Origin: Actinomycetaceae bacterium
Lineage (GTDB): Bacteria; Actinomycetota; Actinomycetes; Actinomycetales; Actinomycetaceae
Direction of reading: 5' to 3'
Length of the DNA: 64,000 nt
NCBI GenBank assembly: GCA_030537735.1
Contig: JAUNVG010000011.1
Location: 1-64,000 of the forward strand
Each line of letters starts with the position of its first letter. Position 1 is the stretch's first letter. The position numbers were made by a program, and so were the translations under genes. The notes under the pieces were generated by a model that worked only from the letters and a program-made list of their open reading frames with translations, was not told the origin of the DNA and did no database searches. Below, piece after piece: positions 41,414 through 52,214 of this stretch.

Positions 41414-44400
41414 ATGACCAGTTCCCCTACACGACTCAGACGCAGCCGGCTGTGGATCACAGATTTACGCTGCTTTCACTGATTTTCACACTCTCCGTTA
41501 CCAACGTAACGAGCGCCAACGCTGATACTAACCAGGTGACGTTCACCCAGGAGTCAACCGACGAAGGCAACTAGGTGCCTCGCGTAGGCAAAGGTAAAGT
41601 TGAGTTCACATGGCAAGATGGCTTGTCATTCACCTCCCAGCGAGGATCCGCATTCTATTGGCGCGGCTTCGACGACCTCGCCGACGCAACTATCGAGGTA
41701 GAACTGACCTACACCGGTTCCGACCAGTGGGGCATAGTGTTCCGCGACGGTAAAGGATCCGACAAGCACACCTCTATGCTGCTTTACAAAGGCGCCGGCA
41801 AATGGGTGGTGCATGAAATTGACTGGGTCAGCGGGTGGAAGAAGTTCCAGTCCCCCGAGTTCACCAGTGCCGCCTTGGAAACAGGCACAAAATACCAGCT
41901 AGCTTTCAGCTATGAGGGTGAGAGCTTGCGCGTGGCTTTGGATGGGGAAGAGCTCTTCAACTCTGACAAAGTGACGGTTTCACAGAATAACTCCAGCGAC
42001 CCGCAGCCGGTTTCAACCATTAGCGGCGGTATTGGAGTGGGAAGCACCGCAGCGACCAACGTGGTTTTACATTCTATGGCGGTCTCAGCCTTGGAGGCAC
42101 CGGCTCCCCCGCCCTCCCCCAAGCCGACACCGAAGCCCACGCCCCCGCCCACGACCTCGCCGGCGCAGAATCCGTGTGCGAACCCTGGATCTGTACCCGA
42201 GCCAGCCGAGTCTTTGGCTGACGTGCGGCAAAACTGGGTGGAGAACCTGGTGGGAAGCCCCGACCAGCAAAAGGATCCGAAAGCTAGTGAATACATCGCG
42301 AAACTCAATGAGAAAGCGAATGAGCTTTGGGAGGACATGATTAAGACCGACACCGCGGGGCAGGAACGCGAATCTATCTTCAACTCCCTGACCTCCGATG
42401 CCAAGGCCCCGAAGTACATTCGCTACGCTTTCGAAAACCTGCTCGACCTAACTAAGGCCTACTCCACGGAAGGCACGGACCTGTATCAAGATCCCCACGT
42501 GCGTGAACAAGTGCTTGAAGGCATAAGGCACCTAGTGGTGGAGAAGGGTTACAACGGTAAGGAATCGTACGGGAACTGGTGGCCGTGGCAGATCGGTGGC
42601 GCACGCGCATTCGCCTCCATCTTGATCCTGCTACACGAAAACGGGGACTTAGACGCAGCGCAGTCGCACTGCTACGCCGACCTCATTAGCGGATACGTGC
42701 CCAACGCCTATGACGAGATAAAGACCTCTCCCGCTGGTGCCCCTAGCCCTATCCAGTGGAAGGATAAGCCCTCTGAAGGGGCGAACCGTATTGACCTAGC
42801 TAACGTGGTTGCTGCGGTGGGTGCTCTTACCGACGATGGGGACAAAGTTAAGGAAGCAATCGACGCGATTACTCCTTACCTGAAGATCGTTGATTCCAAT
42901 GGTTTCCGCGACGACGGCTCCTACATTGACCACCGTTCTTTCGCATACACCGGCGGGTACGGGGCTGCACTGCTTAAAGGTGCGGGGAAAACGCTCGGCG
43001 CGGTAGCGGGAACGAAATATGGTATTGACGCCAGTGTCAGTGAGGAACTGGGTAGCAGCCTCGTAATCGGTGTGCTGCCGAATATGGATAGGGGCGAGTT
43101 CCTGCCTTCCGTTAAGGGACGCAGCCTGTCACGTCCTCGCCCCGCTGACGCCCCCTGGGGACAAGACCCGGTATTCGACCTGGTGATCCTGGCTGAGTCG
43201 CTAAACGCTGACGACCGCGCCGCGGTGCGCGAAGCCGCCCGCTACTGGATCGACCAAAACCCCGAGCACTACCGCAATATTGCAGGTACTTTCCAGGAAC
43301 TACGCGCCCTGATTGACGTGCAGGCCGATGAGTCCCTCGCTAACCCAGCTAAGCCGGGTGTGGGAGTGTGGATGTACCCGCAGATGGACCGCTTCGTGCA
43401 TAAGACGAACGACTACCTGTTCAACGTCGCTATGCACTCGAACCGGATATCCTCCTACGAAGTCGGGGGGAAGGAAAATATCCGCGGCTGGCACTTCGCC
43501 GACGGTATGACCTACCTGCTAAACGGTGACGACCTGCATTTCCATAACTCCTACTGGCCCACCGTTGACCCCTACCGCCTGCCCGGCATTACGGTTGACA
43601 CCCGTCCCCTGGCGGACGACACTACCTCCTACCAGCAGCGGCCCGCGAAGAACGCCCTGTGGGTAGGTGGCTCAGCAACCGAGTCGGTGGCGGCAGTGGG
43701 ACAGCAGCTAGATAAGAGCGACTACACCATTAACGGTAAAGACGCGGGAATGGATCTGAAAGCGAAGAAGTCCTGGTTCTCCCTACCTGGACGCATCGTC
43801 GCCCTGGGCACCGATATCAATGGCACCACCGATGCTTCCGTCGAAACTGTCATTGAAAACCGCTTGCTGGATCCGGATATGGGATACCAGCTGCAAGACG
43901 CGGCGGGTAATGCAGTTGCCGAAGGCCAGGTCGAGGCTCAAGACCTGCTGTTGGCTTCTGAAAAGGACGCTTCCAAGAACGTGGGATACGCGCTGCTGGG
44001 TGACACTAAAGCGCAGTACTCGATTAACGAGCGTTCCGGGAAATACACCGACATCAACCAGCGCCATACTAAGGCCACCGAAGAATACTCGGGAACCTAC
44101 GCCACCTTGGTCATTGACCACGGGAAGGAAGTGAGCGGTGGGACTTACGGTTACGTCCTCATCCCCGGTGCGGATACGCAAAGTTTCCAAGCCGCGAGGG
44201 ACGAAATCGAACTGTTGCACAACACTGCCGCACTCCAGGCGATACGAGTTGGCTCCACCGTGCTGGCTAACGTGTTTGCTGAGTCGGGGGCAGCGTTCGA
44301 GGACGGCCTGCAAGTTTCGGGTCCGCTTTCCTTGGTGCGTACCGAAAGTCAGGCGCTAGCGCGTAGTGCGCAGCCGAAGCAGGTGACCTACTCGGTGGCT

Positions 44401-44847
44401 GACCCGCGTCAACTTGATGCCGCGTTGGAAATCGTAGTTCCCGAAAAGGATGCCACCGTGGTTTCCGCTGAAGCGGGGCTGAGTTACCAAAACGGCGTGA
44501 TCACCTTCGACCCGACCGGGCTGAAAGGCAAGACCCGCTCCATCACCCTGGAAGTGAAGGCACCGGAGGATCCTGCGGAACTGACCGACCCGGCAGAGCC
44601 CACGAACCCGGCGGACCCTACGGACCCTGCGGAGCCGACGGACCCGTCCGATCCCAGCACCGGCGACACCGGCGACGCTGCGGACGAGACCACCGACTCA
44701 ACCGATGCCGGACAGGTAGGTAGCGACGACAGCCAGTCCTCCTTGCTGGCGAAGACCGGTAGCACCTCCGCTTACCTCCTGGTAGTAGTAATACTCACCG
44801 CCCTAGCGGGAACAGTACTGCTAACCATTAGGCGCAGGCAACTGTAA
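41414..44847 (+). pseudogene. PL8 hyaluronate-lyase-like surface protein, broken in its signal peptide
   Basis: The body (41575-44847, about 1090 aa) is a polysaccharide lyase family 8 enzyme, which cleaves hyaluronate, chondroitin or similar. An N-terminal jelly-roll domain (about residues 1-170) and proline-rich linker are followed by NWWPWQIGG (catalytic Asn region), DGSYIDHRSFAYTGGYG (His and Tyr), GRSLSRPR (Arg) and FNVAMHSNRISSYE. The end is a DPAEPT-type repeat linker, LAKTG, a membrane span and RRR, a class E (LAXTG) sorting signal. The 5' end is damaged: MTSSPTRLRRSRLW is in a different frame from the hydrophobic core (LLSLIFTLSV, then TSANA), and a TAG at 41572-41574 interrupts that frame. 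From the GTG at 41575 it would have no export signal. Confidence 0.8.
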
Positions 44848-44858
44848 CCGCACAACGA

Positions 44859-44892
44859 TAGTGGGTGCCCCGATTCTTGGGGGCACCCACTA
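44859..44892. terminator. Bidirectional terminator between the PL8 gene and the minus-strand gene
   Basis: A 13-bp perfect stem (TAGTGGGTGCCCC at 44859-44871 with GGGGCACCCACTA at 44880-44892), loop 8 nt. It sits 12 bp after the PL8 stop and 26 bp from the stop of the convergent gene, and is the natural end for both, though without a long T-tract. Confidence 0.8.
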
Positions 44893-44917
44893 CTGTTGCT
44901 ACCTGGAAACTACGCCA

Positions 44918-45824
44918 CTAGCGGCGAGTGATCTGACCGAACCACTTGGTGACGTGCTCGACCAAAGCCGAATCGAAAGCGTCATCGGAGTGATGCTGCC
45001 CAATCCACTCGGTCAAACCACCCTCCACGCAGCCTTCCATCTGATCACGACAAGCCTGCGTGTCAGTCACCGCCCGCAGCAGCATGCGGCTAGCTTCAGC
45101 GCTATCACGGTAGAAGAACGGGTAATCAGGCGGCACCAAGGCCCGCGCCCACGGCAAATCCGGGAACACGCCATCGCCTTTTCTGAAACCAAGTGATTTT
45201 CATGCAGGCGCATCTCCACTCGCATCGGGGTTTGCCGGTGGACGGCCTCCACCACTTCGGCAAAAAGCTCCAGACGCTTCGCGCTAGAAAGGTAAATCGC
45301 CGGATACAACACCACCGGAATGTCAGGTTCCACCCGAGGCTGTACGTGAGCCAGGCGGAAGCCCAAGTTCACCCACCCCAGCCTCGCGCGGTTCGACACG
45401 CTCGGAACCGTCCATTTCGCGACCAGTTCACGCACCTCGCTGGCGGTGCGTTCAGAGTTAGCGAAGGTGGGGAATAAGGCGCAAGATAGGGCCATTAGTG
45501 GCATGCCGACCTCGGGGTCCACCCGTCCTGGTGGCCACCACAAGAAGTTCATGATCTGCGGTTTCGCCCCGCCCGGACGATACATCTTCTCCCACACTCG
45601 GGGGGAGTCCACCACGTCCATGTTGATGACGACGGTGGAGGAGGGATCTAAAAACTCCAGCGGAGCCACGTCGAAACCTTCGCATCTACGCAGCGTCGGA
45701 CCCACTAGGACGGACCCGGGGAAGATCGCAGAATACGACGCACCAGGGTGTCACCGGCCTCGTGACCAGCGACCTTACCGTCGGTGTCGACCACCGCTTC
45801 ATCCCACTTAACTGCGACTTTCAT
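44918..45824 (-). pseudogene. Unrecognised gene with two frameshifts (possibly glycosyltransferase-like)
   Basis: Three consecutive frames join to one protein of about 300 aa: MKVAVKWDEAVVDTDG onwards in the first, then PTLRRCEGFDVAPLEF to LHENHLVSEK, then GDGVFPDLPWARALVPPDY to the end WFGQITRR. Joining needs one extra base near 45715-45721 (run CCCGGGG) and one near 45179-45182 (run TTTT). The segment VINMDVVDSPRVWEK and LYPAIYLSSAKRLELF are glycosyltransferase-like by eye, but no motif decides it. The stop of hppA lies 41 bp upstream. Confidence 0.6.
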
Positions 45825-45865
45825 AACTTGGCCTCATCGCCTTCAAATCGCAACTATAAACACGC

Positions 45866-48364
45866 CTACTGTCCGGGAACGTACCCGGAAGAAACCGCCG
45901 GTTCCTCGTCTAAATCCTCATCCAAAGAATCCCCCTGGATACGCATAGCGTAGAACGATTGGTAGACGAATACAGCGGAGACGGCGAAGAAAGCTGCCGC
46001 CAGTACGTGCACCAAGGTTCCCATCCCCTGATGGGTGAGGCTCACGCCCAGCTCCACCGCCAGCAAACCAAACAAAGTAGTGAACTTAATGATCGGGTTA
46101 AGCGCCACCGAAGAGGTGTCCTTAAACGGGTCACCCACCGTGTCACCAACAATGGTGGCATCATGCAGGCCGGTGCCCTTCATGTGCAGGTCAACCTCAA
46201 CCACTTTCTTCGCGTTATCCCACGCGCCCTCAGCGTTCGCCATGAAAATCGCCTGATACAAGCCGAACACCGCGAGGAAAATGTACAACATCCCCTGCTG
46301 GGCGTACTGGGTACAAATATCCACGATCTTGCGTGAATCCTCCACCGAGGCGCGCTCGGCAGATTCATCCAAGTGGATCGCGTCCTTAATGTAGGCCACC
46401 GCCCGGTTAGCGCCCGTGGTCACCGCCTGAATCGAAGCCCCGGAGAACCAGTAGATCACCGCTCCCCCAGTTACCAAACCCAGCAGGAACGGAGCGTGCA
46501 GCACCGACAGGTTCTCCAGCCCTTCGGTCAGCCCCTCGGTGAGGGCGAATAATGATGGAGAAAATCATGGTGGTTGCACCCACCACCGCAGTGCCAATCA
46601 GCACCGGTTTAGCGGTGGCTTTGAAAGTATTACCAGCCCCGTCGTTGTCTTCCAGCATGAACTTAGCTTGCGCCCACTGCGGGTCCACCCCCAGGTCGGC
46701 GCGCACGTCCTCGTCCACGTTCGGAACCGACTCGATGCGGGAAAGTTCGTAAACGGACTGGGCGTTATCGGTCACCGGACCGTAGGAGTCCACCGCGATC
46801 GTGACCGGGCCCATCCCGAGGAACCCGAACGCCACCAGGCCGAAAGCGAACACCGCCGGCGCCTTCATGTCAGTCCCGTCGATCCCCAATGACAGCAGGT
46901 AGGCCCCACCCATCAGTGCCACCACCGTGATGCCCAGCCAGTAGGCGGAGAAGTTGCCCGCCACCAAGCCGGAGAGGATGTTAAGGGAAGAGCCGCCCTC
47001 GCGTGAAGACTTCACGGTTTCGCGCACGTGGCGGGACTTCGTGGAGGTGAAGACCTTCACCAGTTCCGGGATCACCGCGCCCGCCACTGTGCCGCAAGTG
47101 ACGATGCCGGCGAGCTTGATCCACAGCGAGGACGTGTGGATGACGTCGCTGGAAATACCGCCCAGGACGAACCAGGTGATGGCGAAAACAGCGGCGATAC
47201 AAACCGCGGAAGTGAGCCACACCAAGGTGGAAAGCGGGGTTTCAAAATTCATGCGCTCGGCCTCACCCCACTTGGCTTTCACCCACGCGGAGTTCAACGC
47301 GTACGCCGCGGCGGCCGCCAAAATCATGGCGGCACGCACCACGAAAATCCAAATCAGTAGCAGCGCCTGCAAAGTCGGGTTCGAGTTCGGAACCGCCAGA
47401 AGAATGAAAGTAACGAGGGCGACGCCCGTCACCCCGTAGGTTTCGAACCCATCCGCGGACGGCCCCACCGAGTCCCCCGCGTTGTCCCCCGTGCAGTCGG
47501 CGATGACCCCGGGATTGCGTGGATCGTCCTCGTCGATTTTGAATACGATCTTCATCAGGTCCGAACCGATGTCGGCGATCTTAGTGAAAATGCCACCTGC
47601 GATGCGCAGGGCGGAGGCGCCCAGGGACTCGCCGATGGCGAAGCCGATGAAGCACTGGCCGGCGATGTCCAGCGGCAAGAACGTGAGGATCACCAGCATC
47701 ATTAGCAGCTCCAGGGAAATCAGCACCATGCCGATCGACATGCCTGCGCGCAGTGGGATGCGGTGGACTTGGTAGAGTTTGCCGCGCAGTGAGGCGTACG
47801 CGGTGCGGGAGTTCGCGAAAGTGTTTACGCGGATACCGAACCAGGCAACCGCGTACGAACCACCCATGCCGAGTAAAGAAAACACTACGATGATGGCAAC
47901 TTTGCCCCAAGGGAAGCCAACGAGGGCTTTGTAGTACACCAAGATCACCGTGGTGATGAACACCCACAGCAACATCAGGAAGTAGCCTTGGCGCACCAAA
48001 TACGCTTTACAAGTTTCGTAAATGAGGTCAGCCATCCCCCCATCGCCCCATGCACCGGCAGGGAACGCAGCTTCACGAAGGTGTACATGCCAAAAGCCAA
48101 GCCGACCAGGCAGATTGCCATGCCCACTAGCAGCAGGCTCTGCCCCGAAAAGCCGTGGATCGTGACGGTGTGGAGAGCCTCGGGGAGAGATAGGTTCGCT
48201 TCACCGCCGCCGGTTTGGATCTGGGTGGAGCCAGCTTCGCCGCCCCCCAGTGAGGGGGAGGACAGCGATGGCGGAAGTTAAGAAAGAGAGTGTTTCTTCT
48301 TGCTCGCGGCCAGCTTTTCGCCAGCAACGGCGGTCTGCGGCGTTGCAGCCAAGTTTGTAAACAT
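45866..48364 (-). pseudogene. hppA: Membrane-bound proton/sodium pyrophosphatase, several frameshifts
   Basis: Membrane pyrophosphatase that pumps ions with energy from PPi. The substrate-binding signature DDPRNPGVIADCTGDNAGD with following SVGPSADGFETYGV is clear, as are multiple membrane spans (LMLLWVFITTVILVYY early, FLLGLVTGGAVIYWF late). The reading frame is broken in about four places: near 48283-48285, 48243-48248 (six C), 48036-48041 (six C) and about 46547-46555. The N-terminal part (48364 start, GGGGAACT before it) lies in other frames than the main body. Three of the four breaks lie in homopolymer runs, so sequencing error is as possible as gene decay. Confidence 0.85.
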
Positions 48365-48585
48365 AGTTCCCCGTGTGCAAATAGAGAGCCTGTTTTGGCT
48401 ATTGTGCTCGTAAAGAGCCTATCACTGCACAAATCGTTTTGTAAGGTTTCTTGACGCTTTACTTCTGTTCACACCTGCGCCGGGACACACTTAGGGAGGG
48501 CGCGGGGCACGGCCACTAGCAGGTAATCTCCGTACGGCAGGGCGCGGGATCGCGCGGCGTTAGCGCGCAAACGAACCACCCCAAA
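48365..48585. other. Intergenic stretch with promoters of hppA and the GH1 gene
   Basis: No gene seen. A/T-rich near 48365-48470 and G/C-rich with CGCGCGGCG-type repeats from about 48500 on. Divergent genes leave from its two ends. No clear promoter boxes could be placed with confidence. Confidence 0.4.
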
Positions 48586-48648
48586 CCCAAGCACGTCAAC
48601 GCCGCACTTTCCCCACCCAACCCAGCCCAAACCTCGTCAATGACGTGC
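48586..48648 (+). repeat. 63-bp element copy 1, with inverted ends AGCACGTCA/TGACGTGCT
   Basis: The block from CCCAAGCACGTC to TGACGTGC is nearly identical to 50497-50559. Its ends form an inverted repeat: AGCACGTCA (48590-48598) and TGACGTGCT (48641-48649), 42 bp apart; the interior is C-rich. It stands 56 bp before the beta-glucosidase ATG. Confidence 0.8.
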
Positions 48649-48704
48649 TTCACTCAGGGGATGTGATTAACTGACAACACAATCAACCAGGAAGAAAGAC
48701 CACT

Positions 48705-50126
48705 ATGGCTACTTTGCGCTTCCCCACCGACTTCACCTTCGGCGCCGCCACCGCCGCCTACCAGATCGAAGGAGCCAGCACCGAAGACGGGCGTCGCCCC
48801 AGCATCTGGGACCACATGTGCACCAAACCCGGCGCCATACTCGACGGCTCCGACGGGTCAATCGCATGCGACCACTACCACCGCACCCGCGAAGACGTCG
48901 CCCTCATGCGCGAGATGAACCTCGAAACCTACCGATTCTCCACCTCCTGGGCGCGAGTGTGCCCCGACGGTGGGCCGATCAACCGCAAAGGCGTAGACTT
49001 CTACTCCAAACTCGTCGACCAGCTACTAGAAGCCGGAATCAAACCCTGGCTTACCCTCTACCACTGGGACCTGCCGCAAGCTCTCGAAGAAAAAGGCGGG
49101 TGGGCAAACCGTGACACCGCGCATAGGTTCGCTGACTACGCGCACGCCCTCGCCAACATTATCGGCGAGCGCGTACCCACCTGGACCACACTGAACGAAC
49201 CCTGGTGCTCGGCGTTCCTCGGGTACGCCTCCGGCGAACACGCACCCGGGCGACAAAACCCCAAGGCCGCAGTCGACGCCGCCCACCACCTACTACTCGC
49301 CCACGGGCTGGGAGTGCAAGCACTGCGCGCCGCCAGCTCCAACCTAACCGTTGGGATCACCACCAACCACACCGTCGCACACCCCGCCGACCCTGAAAAC
49401 CCCAACCACCAAGAAGCTGCGCGGCGAGTCGACGGCGCGTTCAACCGGATCTTCCTCGACCCGCTCTTCAAAGGCAAATACCCCGACGACGTGCTTAACG
49501 ACATGAGCGAAGCCGGGCTCGGCAACGCCTGTCGCGACCACGACATGGAAATCATCTCCACCCCCATAGACGTGCTGGGAGTGAACTTCTACAACGGAGC
49601 AGCACACGCCCTCGCCCACCCGGGCGTAAAACTCCCCCGCCCCACAAACCCCGCCGGACTGCCGCTTTCCACCCCATTCGTCGGATCCGAACGAGTAACC
49701 TGGGTCGACCGCGGCCTGCCGCGCACCCACATGGGGTGGGAAGTAAACGCCGAGGACCTGCGGCTGCTACTGCAACGCCTACACCGCGACTACACCGGCC
49801 CCGCGGGCATCCCCATGGTCATTACCGAAAACGGGGCCGCCTACCAAGACCAGCCAAGCGAGGACGGTTACGTCGATGACAGCGACACCCGGCTCACCTA
49901 CATTCGCGCGCACCTGAAAGCAGTGCACGAAGCCCTCAGCGAAGGAGTTGACGTGCGCGGATATCTGGCGTGGTCGCTGATGGACAACTTCGAGTGGGCG
50001 TGGGGGTACACGCGCAGATTCGGGCTGGTGCGGGTGGACTATGAAACCGGTCGGCGCACCCCGAAAGCGAGCGCCAAGTGGTTCGCGCAAGTAGCTCGCA
50101 GCCACGAACTACACATAGAGGAGTAG
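48705..50126 (+). CDS. GH1 beta-glucosidase
   Basis: 473-aa glycoside hydrolase family 1 TIM barrel, cytoplasmic. N-terminal signature FTFGAATAAYQIEGASTEDGR; acid/base Glu in TWTTLNEPWCSAFLGY; nucleophile Glu in PMVITENGAAYQD; the substrate-binding GYLAWSLMDNFEWAWGYTRRFG near the end. Length fits the family. It hydrolyses beta-glucosides and cellobiose-type sugars. A GGAAGAAAG ribosome site precedes the ATG. There is no transporter or regulator in the same operon. Confidence 0.95.
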   Translation: MATLRFPTDFTFGAATAAYQIEGASTEDGRRPSIWDHMCTKPGAILDGSDGSIACDHYHRTREDVALMREMNLETYRFSTSWARVCPDGGPINRKGVDFYSKLVDQLLEAGIKPWLTLYHWDLPQALEEKGGWANRDTAHRFADYAHALANIIGERVPTWTTLNEPWCSAFLGYASGEHAPGRQNPKAAVDAAHHLLLAHGLGVQALRAASSNLTVGITTNHTVAHPADPENPNHQEAARRVDGAFNRIFLDPLFKGKYPDDVLNDMSEAGLGNACRDHDMEIISTPIDVLGVNFYNGAAHALAHPGVKLPRPTNPAGLPLSTPFVGSERVTWVDRGLPRTHMGWEVNAEDLRLLLQRLHRDYTGPAGIPMVITENGAAYQDQPSEDGYVDDSDTRLTYIRAHLKAVHEALSEGVDVRGYLAWSLMDNFEWAWGYTRRFGLVRVDYETGRRTPKASAKWFAQVARSHELHIEE

Positions 50127-50490
50127 GCTCCAGGCGCGCGGGGCGCGGGGACGGCAGCGCGAACGTGGCAGCGTGTGGGCACTGCGTCAGGACGGGCGCG
50201 GGCGCGGGGCAGGTGGACGGGCGCCGGCCGCGTGGGCGCCAGACTGAGGAAAGCAAGCCCAGCTGCGGCGCGTTAGCACCACAGGGGCAGGAGGCTCCTG
50301 CCAAGGCGGGTACGACCGGCGGGAGACGAACCGCGGGCACGACGGCACGGCGGCAGGACGGGCGCGGGCGCGAGGACGCGGGCGCGGGGCGCGGGTCGAC
50401 GGCAGCGCGAACGTGGCAGCGTGTGGGCACGACGGCAGGACGGGCGCGGGCGCGAGGACGCGGGGCGCCCGGAACGATAGGCGACGCTCC
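50127..50490. repeat. GC-rich repeat region between the GH1 and MFS genes
   Basis: A 32-bp unit (ACGGCAGCGCGAACGTGGCA and following) occurs at 50151-50182 and again at 50399-50430. A second unit, GGCAGGACGGGCGCGGGCGC, occurs at 50352 and 50436. G/C bias is extreme, and the open frames here are Arg/Ala/Gly- or Pro-rich shadows. It does not look coding. Confidence 0.75.
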
Positions 50491-50496
50491 CCTCTC

Positions 50497-50559
50497 CCCA
50501 AGCACGTCAACGCCGCACTTTTCCCACCCAACCCAGCCCAGGCCTCGCCCATGACGTGC
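50497..50559 (+). repeat. 63-bp element copy 2
   Basis: Second copy of the element at 48586-48648: same AGCACGTCA (50501-50509) and TGACGTGCC (50552-50560), with the same 42-bp spacing, although bases inside differ (GGCCTCGCCCA for AACCTCGTCAA). It stands 99 bp before the MFS gene. The conserved ends and spacing suggest a regulatory site or small interspersed repeat. Confidence 0.8.
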
Positions 50560-50627
50560 CTGACGCTCACAGGGAAAACACCGAAGAAACGGCATTTTTG
50601 CACCCCCACACCAACACGCCTAGCATG

Positions 50628-50646
50628 TTAGGTAAACCTAACTAAA
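50628..50646 (+). promoter_or_regulatory. Candidate DtxR/IdeR iron box
   Basis: TTAGGTAAACCTAACTAAA matches the 19-bp DtxR/IdeR operator (TTAGGTTAGGCTAACCTAA) at 14 of 19 positions by eye. It lies just downstream of a TAGCAT -10-like box (50621-50626) and 12 bp before the MFS ATG at 50658, the right place to block transcription when iron is plentiful. Confidence 0.72.
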
Positions 50647-50657
50647 AGAAGGCCCCT

Positions 50658-51920
50658 ATGAGTAATACACCTAAAGCCGATACGAAGCTCCCCGCCAGCG
50701 CCCAAGCACCACTGCTATACGCCATCTTGATGCTCGCGCTCATGGGACAAATGCTGCTCAGCCCCATCATTGCCCCACTGGCACGCGAAATGGGACTAGC
50801 AGAATGGCACATCGGCCTCACCATCTCCCTCGCCGCAATCATGCTGGCATTCACCTCCGGACCGTGGGGACGAGCCTCGCAAGTCTACGGAGTCCGCCCC
50901 ATACTCACCACCGCCATGAGCCTGGGCGCCATCGCACTGGGAGTATTCGCCCTCATCGCCCACTACGGAATGCGCGGAATCTGGGCAGGAACAGCACTCG
51001 CCCTCGGCGTGGTACTGACCCGCGGCATACTCTACGGATGCGCGATCTCCGCGCTAAACCCCACCATCCAAACGCACCTAGTCACCCACACAACCACCGA
51101 AGCACAACGAGTCAAAGCCGTCGGAGGCATGGGAGCAGTTACCGGGTTGTCCTCCGTCATAGGGGCAGTCGTCGGTGGGAGCCTCGCTGCCATAGGGGGC
51201 CTAATGATGCCGCTGACCGTGATGCCACTGCTCATGGTCGCCGGAGTCGTGGTGCTGTGGGTCAAATTCAAAGAGACCAAGGCCCTCAGCGAAGTGGAAA
51301 AACCGGTGAAACTTTCCTACTTCGACTCCCGTGCCTTCCCCTTCCTAGTGGTAGGGCTACTACTGTTCATCGTATTTGGCGCCCTCGGAGTAATCTTCGG
51401 ATTCCTCATACAAGACCGGTTCGCCCTCGACGCGCGCACCACCGCCTCCGTCACCGCCGCCTACATGGTCGGCCTATCCATAGCCCTCATAGTTGCCCAA
51501 GCCATCGCCGCCCCCAAACTAGGGTGGAACAGCGTGCAGCTACTACGCCGCGGCGTCGCCATCACAGCACTAGCGGTAGCGGTCATCCTCCCCGCGCACA
51601 GCTACACCCTAATGGCGATCGGAACCATCCTATTCGGATTCGGAGGCGGCCTCATGATGCCCGGATACAACGCCGGCCCCACCATCCACATGAGCAACCG
51701 CGAACAAGGAAGCCTCGCCGGGCTAATCAACGCCAACAACGGCCTGGCCTACGCAATTGCACCCGTAACCTTCACCGCCCTCTACGGCTGGTCCCCCTAC
51801 GCCGCGCTCGGACTAGGGCTCGCCCTGCTAATAGTGGCAACCACATTCGCCTACCTACACCCCACCCTGCGTAAACTAGCGCAAACCACTCAGCCCGCGG
51901 TGGGAGAAGGGGCGCAGTGA
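50658..51920 (+). CDS. MFS transporter, probable iron-regulated exporter
   Basis: 420 aa, about 12 membrane segments, with the first MFS half rich in short loops (MGQMLLSPIIAPLAREMGL at the start; the cytoplasmic loop GPWGRASQVYGVRP is the A-motif region). The ATG is preceded by AGAAGG. The iron box in front points to siderophore or metal-chelate transport, or to metal efflux. The substrate is not defined by the protein sequence alone, and no siderophore-synthesis genes are near. Confidence 0.88.
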   Translation: MSNTPKADTKLPASAQAPLLYAILMLALMGQMLLSPIIAPLAREMGLAEWHIGLTISLAAIMLAFTSGPWGRASQVYGVRPILTTAMSLGAIALGVFALIAHYGMRGIWAGTALALGVVLTRGILYGCAISALNPTIQTHLVTHTTTEAQRVKAVGGMGAVTGLSSVIGAVVGGSLAAIGGLMMPLTVMPLLMVAGVVVLWVKFKETKALSEVEKPVKLSYFDSRAFPFLVVGLLLFIVFGALGVIFGFLIQDRFALDARTTASVTAAYMVGLSIALIVAQAIAAPKLGWNSVQLLRRGVAITALAVAVILPAHSYTLMAIGTILFGFGGGLMMPGYNAGPTIHMSNREQGSLAGLINANNGLAYAIAPVTFTALYGWSPYAALGLGLALLIVATTFAYLHPTLRKLAQTTQPAVGEGAQ

Positions 51921-52214
51921 GATAGTGGCGAAGCGGTCTCTGTGTCACGTGGAGATTTATGCGCTGACTAGCCTCACTACTTATGAAACCTGAGCGTTCA
52001 ATAGATGTTCACATCTGTCGCAGCCGACTTCGGATAGAGCCGCGTCGATACTGCGATGAGTAGATTGGTTCATTCAGCTTTCCTACCGAGGCTGGTGGCC
52101 AGTTACGTCCTGCGCTGCGGTAATCATCCCGCCGTCGAACAGATACGGCCCTATTTGCGCGTTTTCACCGCTAAAATATGACGTACACCCGTAGAAGTCC
52201 ACGTTGGAGCAACA

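Noticed and set aside
41414..41574. Selenocysteine or stop-codon recoding at the TAG in the PL8 5' region
   Set aside because: UAG is not a known selenocysteine codon in bacteria, the signal peptide also has a frameshift, and no recoding signal is visible. Decay or sequence error is simpler.
45866..48364. Programmed frameshifts in hppA
   Set aside because: Several unrelated breaks at homopolymers are not conserved slippery-site signals.
50151..50430. Tandem repeat as a CRISPR or VNTR gene
   Set aside because: Two copies of a 32-bp unit 248 bp apart within GC-rich DNA do not make an array.
49936..50595. Large Arg/Pro-rich open frames across 50.1-50.6 kb (both strands)
   Set aside because: They follow from the GC-rich repeat content; no domain, no sensible ribosome site, and they overlap the GH1 gene end.
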